Positions 55,977 through 64,000 of a DNA stretch of 64,000 nt are shown here, in pieces; the first letter of the stretch is position 1; every line of letters begins with the position of its first letter. Location of the stretch: NCBI GenBank assembly GCA_030762175.1, contig CM060831.1, positions 95,065,501 to 95,129,500 on the forward strand, in the 5' to 3' direction. Under the pieces are notes generated by a model. The model had not been told where the DNA came from, searched no databases, and saw only the letters and a program-made list of their open reading frames with translations. The translations under genes and the position numbers were made by a program. This DNA comes from Metallyticus violacea. Its lineage: Eukaryota > Arthropoda > Insecta > Mantodea > Metallyticidae.

Positions 55977-56683
55977 TAGTTAAATATGGTGGACGTTTGT
56001 AACAGTGATGTTTAGTATAAGTTTAGAATAACTGAGTCAACTTTGTAACATTTACATCACTAATAGTTTTTAAAAGAGGAAAACTAAGTTTCTGGAGCTA
56101 ATTGCTCCCATCTTCAGTTCCAGTTCGACTGCCGGCCTTGTTCTTCGTGGTGGTTTGCTTTGTCTCTGGTGGCGGTTGGATGAACTTCTGAATTAAGACG
56201 TCACTTGGTGGGATTTCAAAGTTGAAAATGCTACACTTGTTCTTCCAGATATAAATGTTTTCCCAAACGGCAAGTTCTGTTTTTCCTGTAATGTTTTTAA
56301 GTAATTTGGGATTCCTGTTTATAATATGTTTTTCATTCCAAAAATGCCAAGCCACTGCTGATTTTTCTTCCTGTCTTTGTTTTATGTTCCTGGTGTGTTC
56401 TTTTGCTCGTGTTTTAATGTTTCTTTTAGTCTTTCCTATGTAAATTTTTTCACAATCGATACATTCCATCTGATATATTCCTGATTTGTTCTCTTGAGGA
56501 ATGTCCTCTTTTAGTTTAGAATTTAGTATATTTTTTATGGAGTAACTGTTTTTTGGAGTTAATGTAATGTTTTGTTTTTTGAAAATCTTTTGGAATTTGT
56601 AGAAGGTTGATGGATGGTATGTGAATTTTTGGTACAATTTAAAACTATTAATGATGTAAGTGTTACAAAGTCGACTCAGTTAT
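55977..56683 (-). mobile_element. PLE-3 copy 2 with 179-codon GIY-YIG frame and 12-bp TSD
   Basis: The 12-bp repeat ccttagtaaaat (55,965-55,976 and 56,684-56,695) flanks it. The minus-strand frame 56,637-56,098 reads QKFTYHPSTFYKF, KQNITLTPKNSYSIKN, ENKSGIYQMECIDCEKIYIG (complete GIY-YIG core), KTKRNIKTRAKEHTRNIKQ, EEKSAVAWHFWNEKH and PPSDVLIQKFIQPPPE, to a stop just before the hammerhead. The first Met is internal to the parent protein, since the reverse transcriptase is lost. Arms at 56,027-56,073 and 56,640-56,683 are inverted repeats. The 50-bp tail (55,977-56,026) is on the 3' side only. Confidence 0.9.
56078..56121 (-). ncRNA. Hammerhead ribozyme-like motif HH9
   Basis: Minus strand: stem I GGAA/UUCC, core CUGAAGA, UG, stem II GGAGC-AAUUA-GCUCC (five pairs), A, core GAAAC, UUA, GUU. 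Complete core and the same stem I as HH7, but the stem III loop is one base longer. Confidence 0.7.
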
Positions 56684-56764
56684 CCTTAGTAAAATGCTTA
56701 CTTTTTTCCTTACTTAAGTATGTTGATATGCTCTATAAACTGTATATATTCACAAATTTAAAAA

Positions 56765-57545
56765 AAATACTTTGGTGGCAGGTTCCTCAACCCACAACAA
56801 CATAGAAGTCCATATAAAAGTCCACAAATCCTTAGTTTTTGAGTTATTAATGAAAGTCTACCAAAACAAGAAGAAAAACAGTCCATATAAACATAAATAC
56901 AGAAATCCTTAGTTTTTGAGTTATTAATGAAAGTTTACTTCAACACGTTTCAAGGTACACAATCTAACAACTTAAATTTGTAACTGAAAATAAAATGCAT
57001 TTTGTTAAGTAATCGAATGATGCTATCGATACAAGTCTGCTGATGCACTTGGTGAATATCAAAGGGTAGTTTAAATAAAATATTAGTTTTGGAGATTAAA
57101 GATAAGATTTTTGTATTTCCTTTGAAGTTTAAAAACTTTGTTATTTTTGGTATACAAAACCAATGTTTTGTTTAAACTATTAAAACTTAAGTTAATATAT
57201 TTTTGTGTTTTGTTTGTATATACCATTACTTGGCACTGTACACTTATAAGAGAAAATATTATTTGCAAAATCCAGCAATGATAAAGGTAGTCATTTATTA
57301 GATTTGTAATAACCCTATTAAAAATGTGATAGAAATAGCATTTTAACTTTGCAATAAACTTTCATTAATTACTCAAAAACTAAGGATTTCCAGACATATG
57401 TTTATATGGACCTTTTTTCTTGCTTTGGTAAACGTTCATTAATAACTCAAAAACTAAGAATTTCCAGACATATTATTATTTTTTTTTTTTTTCTTGTTTG
57501 AGTGTGAGGAACTCACAACCATACTTTGTAAAAGTATTTTCAAAA
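56765..57545. mobile_element. Unclassified foldback element with duplicated terminal units
   Basis: The left arm (56,765-56,950) and right arm (57,350-57,545) are imperfect inverted repeats. In each arm a unit of about 75 bp (ccttagtttttgagttatta, atgaaagtttac) is present twice. The interior has no transposase. The outer edge (ggttcctcaacccacaacaa / gtgtgaggaactcacaacca) is less conserved. Possibly a MITE. Confidence 0.6.
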
Positions 57546-57981
57546 CACTCTGTATATCTAGGTTGCACATTTTTTCTTTCTTTTATTTATATCTGAAATA
57601 CACAAATAAAAAAAGAAATAATTTGAAAATATATTATTCAGCCTGAATATGGTATATAGTATATATCTAAGACAATTTTCTTTTTCTTTTATTTATATCT
57701 GAAAATGTAAGTCCTGTTTTTGTTTCTAAAATATATTTTAAAAATCTTCATTGTGCATTCAACCAATATTGCTGCATCCATGGCTAAAAAGTACACTGTC
57801 TTCATTGAAAATTTAAAAAGGATAAAAAGCTCAGAATACCCTATTTAACACATGTTTTTTTAAGAAAGTGAAATGTTATAGTTCCTTCAGAAAGTTCTCC
57901 ATTGCCACTTTGCATTTCATGAGAGGGTATGTTATCAATACATGTTATGTTTGGAGCCCTCTGGCATGTTTGCTATATTCA

Positions 57982-58275
57982 CGTCGGTCCTGGTGGTGTA
58001 GTGGTAACCATACTTGCCTTCTAAACCCATGGTCGAGGGTTCAAACCCGGCCAGGATCGATAGATTTTTCGGGCGTAAAAATCGTAAGTATGGCTTCCTT
58101 CGGAAGGGAAGTAAAGTCATGGGTCCCGTGTTGTACGCTTACGGCATGAAAAAGAACCTCAAGCCTGAAAGAAGAGGCCTCTGAGCAAAATTTGTCGGTC
58201 ATTTCAGCCCGGAATTGAATGGGACCTGATGATCTGAGTTGTTAAAGAGCATCCTTAAATAATAAAAATGAAAAA
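57982..58275 (+). mobile_element. SINE-A copy 6, with perfect 11-bp target duplication
   Basis: The best-preserved head: gtcggtcctggtggtgtagt, ggtaaccatacttgcc, B box gggttcaaacccggcc. Body cttccttcggaagggaagta. Tail gagcatccttaaataat. Direct repeats tgctatattca are at 57,971-57,981 and 58,276-58,286. Confidence 0.93.
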
Positions 58276-58740
58276 TGCTATATTCAGAAAGCACTGATAT
58301 CACAAGCAATATCCACAAATTGTGAACAATTTTTTGATCCAATGATGGCTATATTATGTGTTGCACATATTTATCTAGCGATTGTACTACTGTTATGCTG
58401 TAATGCGAACTTGTTATCTATGTTGTCTTGCTGAGAAAGAAAATCAATATTCCTAATTATCCATTTGTATAACTTTAATATCAGTGATTTCATGTGTGTC
58501 ATGGCATATGAAAGCATCATGAAGCTCCAGGTTGTGTGTTGAACAATTTTTAAGATTAAATATACATTTCATGCCCTTCATAAATACATAAAGCTATTCT
58601 ATATTTATCATGAATACTTTAATAAATTTTATTGACAAACAATATCACATGGCCAACTCAGTGCTTAGATTTTAGTTTACTTTTTCCACTTTCAAATAAA
58701 TCAAATCCCAACACCTGCAACAAAGCCTAATTTAAGATCA

Positions 58741-59035
58741 TTGTGTGATTGAGTGGAACTAGCACTCTATTGTTAACTAACTTGTCTAAATATGTAGAGT
58801 CGGTTTCACCAGTTTCTAGCTGATGATGTGAATGAAGGTTTGTTCCACTTACTTGTTTAAATATGTAGAACTGGTTTCACCAGTTTCTACTTGATGATGC
58901 AAACATAGATTTGTTAGACCAGTTCTACATATTTAAACAAGTAAATGGAGCAAAAGAGTGTTAGTTCCACTTAATCACACAATGACTTTAATAAATGATT
59001 AGCTTCATTGTGCAAAGTTCCAATTAACAATTTTA
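58741..59035. mobile_element. PLE foldback end lacking the CUGANGA box
   Basis: Three copies of an arm (gtttaaatatgtagaactgg, tttcaccagtttctac) in direct and inverted order. They are followed on the right by the conserved terminus (agtgttagttccacttaatc) and tail motif Y (minus strand attggaactttgcacaatga). On the minus strand GUAG/CUAC could form stem I around GAAAC-CA-GUU, but the first core box and stem II are missing. Confidence 0.6.
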
Positions 59036-59039
59036 GCTT

Positions 59040-60000
59040 TTAACACCTAATTTACTTTTGCAATTTGCTGATAATTGAGTAACTGCACCAATGAGATCAT
59101 AATGTCAGATATATTTTAGACTTGGCATAAGTGGGAAAGATAATGTAATTATTTTACTAAAGTGGTTATTATAAACAAATTTTTATATGGAAACTCTCTC
59201 ATGGTATTGAATCAAAATTTGATTTAGGTGACATTGATCTCATTTCCACCTATTCTAGTAATATGAGTGAAATTATCAGTCTCAATATTTAAAAAAATAT
59301 GCTCCTCTTTGTATGTGCAAAAATGGATCCAGAATATTTCAGTACTACTGTTGATAGTACTGAATATACTTTCAAGATGCTTACAGTAATCATTCTCATG
59401 TTGCTCCAAAACCAAGATAATATTTTGAATGGTTTTTTTAAGTCACATAATAAATGTTCCCTCATGTTAATTAAAGGCAAATATTTTATAGAAAAAGTAT
59501 TGTATACTTTTAGGAAATGCATGAGTTATGCATAATAATATAAAATGTAATTTTATGAGGATCAATCTGAAAGTTTCCAGAATGAACAATAAGGAGTTGT
59601 GACAAGCCAGTGCAGGTTTTCCTAGCTTTAGATTGAAGTTTAGATGGTAATATGAGCAAGTCTGAGTGCACACCAACAATGTGTGGTGTCTGAGCTTCTT
59701 CAAATGTGTATGTGGGTATTACTGTGCCAGATGTTAGGATAAACCTCAAGCAAGAGCATTTCCACACTATAATTTACTGAACTTTAAAGTTGGTTTAGCT
59801 GAGATAGAATACCTTGAAAGATTGCATTGTGCATTTGGGGATATTTATCCTTTGCAATCCGCTATTTATTAATAGTTTGCAGATTTTAGAAGAAGAAACT
59901 CCCTTAAAGGTTAAGACTTGTAGAATGGCCTATTACAGCAACAATGTTGTGGTATGATCACTACTGTACATATTATCAAATTTAAGAAGTCCTAAATATT
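59040..60000. other. Unassigned stretch
   Basis: The minus-strand frame at 59,767-59,510 (including ILTSGTVIPTYTFEEAQTP) is open but unrecognised. It may be the opposite strand of transposon sequence preceding mariner M3. Confidence 0.35.
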
Positions 60001-60009
60001 GCAGTGAAA

Positions 60010-60862
60010 AAAATCCTCAAAGAAAAACTTAATTCCACGAAGCCCTGCAGTTGCTGCATTCCCCACCTCAAAGATGAGTGGAAAAAAGCACATTGTAGAA
60101 GTGTTCTATCTTCTCAGCTAATGGCCACATTGTGACAATTCCACTTGAGGAATATCAGTCCTGGTGGTCTAGTGGGGAATGTCGGTCCTGATGGTCTAGT
60201 GGTAACCATACTTGCCTCATAAACTCAAGATTGTGGGCTAATTCTGGCCAGGGTCAATGGATTTTTTGGATGTAAAAATTCTAAGTATGGCTTCTTTCGG
60301 AAGGGAATTAAAGCCATGGGTCCCCTGTTATAGATTTATGGCATGAAACAGAAACTCAAGCCTGAAAAAAGAGGCCTCCAAGTAAAATTAATTGGCTGTT
60401 TCGACTCCTCAATTGAATTGGATGCTGATAATCTGGGGTGTTATAAAGCATTCATAAATAAACCAGATCAATCAATCACTTGAGAAACAAAACCTGTCAC
60501 TGCCAGATGGCTGCCTCAAGTCTTTAATGTACTGAGAATGAAGCATCCTAAGACTGGTCTGGGTGGGATGTTGTTGCATCACAACATGTTCCTGCTCATA
60601 CATGCAATGGAAACAACTCAATTTCTAAAGGAAACAAGAGTCAAGTGTTTTCTCCAACCTCCCTATAGTCTAAATGTGATCCCATTAAACTTTTGTATAT
60701 AACTGAAAATAAAATTTGAATGATCTGAAGCTGCAATGGCAGCATACAAAGAATGTATTTGCACCTTATCCAAAGAAACATGGCATTCAGCATTTACAGA
60801 ATGGTTCAAACAGATAAGACATTACATAGAATGTAATGGAGAATTCTTTGAAAAGATGCAAT
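60010..60862 (+). pseudogene. Mariner transposase remnant M3, split by SINE-A
   Basis: Plus-strand blocks: AFPTSKMSGKKHIVEVFYLL (60,055-60,115), HIVTIPLEE region up to 60,150, the SINE, then KHPKTGLGGMLLHHNMFLLI (60,540-60,605; the H-H-D catalytic Asp reads Asn), METTQFLKETRVKCFLQPPY, LNVIPLNF (third catalytic Asp lost), EAAMAAYKECICTLSKETWH and FTEWFKQIRHYIECNGEFFE to a stop at 60,862. This is a mariner family distinct from M1 and M2. Apart from the SINE it is nearly collinear, with few frameshifts, but two catalytic positions are replaced. Confidence 0.8.
60153..60476 (+). mobile_element. SINE-A copy 7 with duplicated head
   Basis: The head starts twice: atcagtcctggtggtctagt and, 27 bp later, gtcggtcctgatggtctagt. 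Then the usual body and tail follow (agcattcataaataaaccag). The 11-bp duplication cacttgagRaa (one mismatch) is at 60,142-60,152 and 60,477-60,487, inside mariner M3. Confidence 0.88.
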
Positions 60863-61539
60863 AATCAGAAAAAAATTTTTAAAAATTTTTATTATATTCA
60901 TTCTCAAAACTTTCAGAATGACCCTTGTACCTGCCTCACACACACACATACACATTGAGGAAAAAGAAATATATAAAATCCCATTATTAAATAGCTATAT
61001 GGGTCAAATAAATTTTTGATGACACTGAAATAAATATTAATAGTGAATTGAAACCAGACGCTATTTTTCCTCTACAGTTGGATGATAACACTAGCATAAA
61101 TGGTTAATTTCAAATATTATACATTTATTAGATTGAATATAAATAAAATATTACTGAACGATGCTTATTTTTGTCAAGAGCTTAATACCACTACCATTAT
61201 CATAGGCAGATATATGTATCCTGCAAAATTATCTTCTGCCTTTGCAATAACAAGCTACCAGCATTAAGAGGAAAATGAAGAAAGTGAACCCTGCAATAGT
61301 CATAACTTATTGTTTCTTGCACACTGAGACATTCATGAGAGATTTGGGATATTCAAACAAGTGATAAAAACAATTACAATGATAAATTATATAAAAATAT
61401 AATCAGTAATTAGCTGAGAGTATTTGAAAAGCTTTGTGTATGTTGTAACATCTGTAAGTTTAATAAATAAACAATTAAAATTAAATATGAGCACAAACAC
61501 ACTAATTTATATGGAGTCACTTAGGAAAAATTCAAGGTG

Positions 61540-62030
61540 TTAGATCTAGAACCATTGATTTTCAATTTACTGTGCCAATGCTCTTCCATCTGAGCTACCA
61601 TGACCTGATCAACCACAAACTTAAATCTTGAGCATCTTTGTCTGTATATTCTGGAGATCTCTTTGATTATTTTGCTATAGATGTTTTATTCCTATGAGAC
61701 AATTCAAAATCTTTGAGTTCTTGTGGCCCTGGTTTTATTGTTAACTATGCTATATATGGTTAATTTTGTGCTTTTGGCTAAGGTTTAGGACTACAAACAG
61801 ATAGAAAAAATGTGAGGTAATGACTAGGACTCCAACCATAGATCATCCGCTTATCATGCTTACGTTCTTCTTTTTGAGTGCTGTGGCCTGTCTGAATATA
61901 TCTATGAATCTTCTCTGTCTGAGTAAGTACATCCTGGAGACCTTTTAGATAATCTACTACAGAGGTTTTATCCTTACTCAAAATCTTTGAGTTCCTGTGG
62001 TCCAGATTGCATAGTTAACCACAATATCAG
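61540..62030 (-). mobile_element. tRNA-headed repeat (SINE-D) and related duplicated sequence
   Basis: On the minus strand near 61,605-61,540 a tRNA-like head is seen (ggtcatggtagctcagatgg, aagagcattgg, then ggttctagatc). Downstream units at 61,620-61,745 and 61,870-62,010 share tcaaaatctttgagttcytg and are imperfect duplicates. The short minus-strand frame with LQDVLTQTEKIHRYIQTGHS lies in the second unit and is probably repeat-derived. Confidence 0.45.
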
Positions 62031-62119
62031 AATAAATTCATACTTAATATATACCAGTATATTGCTGCACTCTGGATGTCTATATGCCAGTTGAGCTGTT
62101 TGGCTTGAGAAGGAAAAGA

Positions 62120-62530
62120 TCAACTATTGTAACTGTGGTAAGTCTTCACAAGAAAATTTTAGAAGCAACAGAACAGTAAAGAGGCAAACTATATGTAATT
62201 TTCAGCAAAGCATTTGACACAATAAATGCCAAAAGCTAAAAGAAAAATTAAAGCAAGTAGTCTGATCAAATAGAATAATAAAATGAAGCAGGAAATGTTT
62301 GCTGAAAACTACATCCAGATTAGCAACAACATAGAGAGTCAAGAGAATCTCTCAAAAAATTGGAGTCCTGGTCCCCTGTGAATGAACATTTTCATGAGCA
62401 ATGCAAAGAAGCAACAAAGAAGAAGTCACTACAGATTTACACATATATGCAGATGATATGGTACACCAATGCAAGTGGCCAACACCATTAACTCATTTTT
62501 AGTTAGATGTTTCACTTGGGAAAATCTTTC
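62120..62530 (+). mobile_element. LINE reverse transcriptase fragment LN6
   Basis: Plus-strand blocks include FSKAFDTINAKS (62,205-62,240, catalytic Asp region in decayed form) and TYMQMIWYTN, a broken version of Y-A-D-D (62,438-62,470). Short and shifted in frame. Confidence 0.55.
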
Positions 62531-62534
62531 TTTA

Positions 62535-63690
62535 AATTGATGAATCATCTCTCAATCATTAATTTCTTTGGGAACATGGAAAATGCTTAAGTCGACATAT
62601 CTCAAATGATTTTAATTATGGAAAATGTTTTTTATTCCCTAGCTGATAACATTGGCTTTTCGATGGTTGTAAGACTTACTTTGTAAAGTTTATTTTTTGA
62701 AATAGAGGAGTGACCAGTTGGAATTAAGAGTTAATTTACTTTACTAATACTTGCCTCTTCCTCATTAAAGGATAATTTTTTACTTGAAGATTTTGTCACT
62801 TCTGTTTCCTCTACGTATCACACACATTTTTTAGACCTTTAGGTAATGCATGACATATTGTTATCTCCTGTCACTAAATGAGCAGCTTTCTGGCACATTT
62901 CTTCCATCACCTTTCTATTACCCATTTAATTTTGTGCTTTTGCAGCCTAAAAGCATTACAGCACCACAAAGTATTCCACCTTTTACTTTTAGATATTTTT
63001 GTGAAACTATAAATCATTTACATTTGCAAGTACACCAATAAATGACTCAATAATCATCTGAACATTGAATTCATGCATTAGCTATTAACAATTGCACAGC
63101 AGACAGTGACTCACCAGCATATGACATTATCAGTGAGCTGCTTGTTTAAGCAACATTGATCCTTAGGAACCAAAATCAAAAATTAAATTATTTTATTACA
63201 TCCAAAGTAAGACTCCAATATGAAATCTAACTTAGATTTCAATTATTCAACTCTTGATCATATGGATTAAAATTATATAAATATATGTCTTGCTTTCAAA
63301 ATTACTCCATTTTTGCATTTTTGTTTCAATTATAATATTTTTTCCAATTACTCGTTTTTAGCAACTCATCAATAATTGAAGGTATGTTTATTTACCTTTA
63401 TATTTTAAGTTCATTTGCATTCTTATAACCAATCATAAGGATACATCTGCATTTTTAGGAATAGTCTATTTGTACCATGTCCTAGTATTTCTGCCATTGT
63501 TACAGCCAATTTATAAATGATGTTACTTTCAAAATTTGACATTTTACTATCTATTACTAGGATAATCATACACTAAAATATAAAAAAAAAACATCTGAGA
63601 TGATGCCCTTCCAAATCTTGAAATTTTGCATAGAATGACCCAGTAGGCAATGATAAATTTTTCAAAAGTTAGCATGAAGACTGTTACACT
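62535..63690. other. Unassigned AT-rich stretch
   Basis: No exon or repeat of the families above was recognised. Confidence 0.4.
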
Positions 63691-63714
63691 AGACTCCTGA
63701 ATGCAATAAGAATT

Positions 63715-64000
63715 AAGAAGGGTATACCAAAAAGCTAGAGGTAGCAATTGTTCAGCCAATTCACAAAGGGAAAGGTGGAAAAGGTGATCCTAGTACTATA
63801 GGGAAAATTTTGGTAAAATTTTCACAAGAATTTTGGTGATGGAATACTATTTTGGGCAGAAGAGAATAATAGATTATGAGAGTTATAATTAGGATTTAGA
63901 AAGAGTAGAAGTGTAATTTATAATGCATTGATTATTAAAACAATAAGTATTTAAGGTGAAATGTGGCAGGGTGTATGCTAATTTGTAGATATGGAAAAAG
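63715..64000 (+). mobile_element. LINE fragment LN7, cut by the window end
   Basis: KLEVAIVQPIHKGKGGKGDP (63,735-63,795) and IGKILVKF match the same reverse transcriptase region as WETSVIVPIYKGKGD in LN3. VCNL...LIIKTI-type sequence follows at 63,915-63,945, out of frame. Frameshifts are present. Confidence 0.65.

Noticed and set aside
59510..59767. 85-codon frame that reads like a protein (TYTFEEAQTP)
   Set aside because: No known domain, no CUB features and no splice support; it borders mariner DNA. Kept only as unassigned sequence.

Overview
This window is AT-rich animal DNA from a large, intron-rich genome; no bacterial operons, ribosome binding sites or CRISPR arrays are visible. The mix of Penelope-like retroelements (PLEs) with GIY-YIG endonuclease domains, several tRNA-headed SINE families, LINE remnants, hAT transposases and mariner transposases fits an invertebrate. 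An arthropod is my guess, but the species cannot be read from the sequence.

The only host gene I can support is on the minus strand. Seven exons (55,067 down to 8,033) encode three and a half consecutive CUB domains. Acceptors, donors and reading phases match at all six junctions: 54,889-55,067; 51,597-51,737; 40,497-40,665; 38,516-38,707; 21,493-21,616; 19,294-19,520; 8,033-8,241. Each complete CUB domain is split over two exons. The introns inside domains are short (1.8-3.2 kb) and the introns between domains are long (11-17 kb). An array of CUB domains with no other domain between them suggests a cubilin-like extracellular or endocytic receptor. Both gene ends lie outside the window, and the exon for the second half of the last CUB domain was not found.

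The introns are mostly filled with mobile DNA. LINE-type reverse transcriptase remnants lie at 1.6-3.2, 9.3-10.9, 32.5-35.3, 37.6-38.5, 53.3-53.8, 62.1-62.5 and 63.7-64 kb. Mariner-type transposase remnants lie at 0.5-1.1, 18.0-18.7, 31.2-31.5 and 60.0-60.9 kb. hAT remnants lie at 26.5-29.4, 42.8-44.5 and 46.5-49.4 kb; the last keeps its terminal repeats and an 8-bp target duplication. A tRNA-derived SINE (SINE-A) has at least seven copies, five with clear target site duplications. SINE-B and SINE-C are separate tRNA-headed families.

The most striking content is a population of PLEs of at least five families at 4.2, 12.6-14.7, 15.8-17.9, 20, 22.1-25.7, 39.5, 41.3-42, 46.2, 48, 50-51.2, 56 and 58.8 kb. 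Several share one plan: a short one-sided tail, a terminal arm carrying a hammerhead ribozyme-like motif (CUGANGA, stem II hairpin, GAAAC, tiny stem III, GUH cleavage site), the end of a GIY-YIG reading frame, and an inverted copy of the arm at the other end. They are flanked by 10-12-bp target duplications. Some are pure foldbacks with no coding sequence. Two are nested inside other PLEs. The 16.2-17.9 kb copy has an almost intact reverse transcriptase plus GIY-YIG reading frame.
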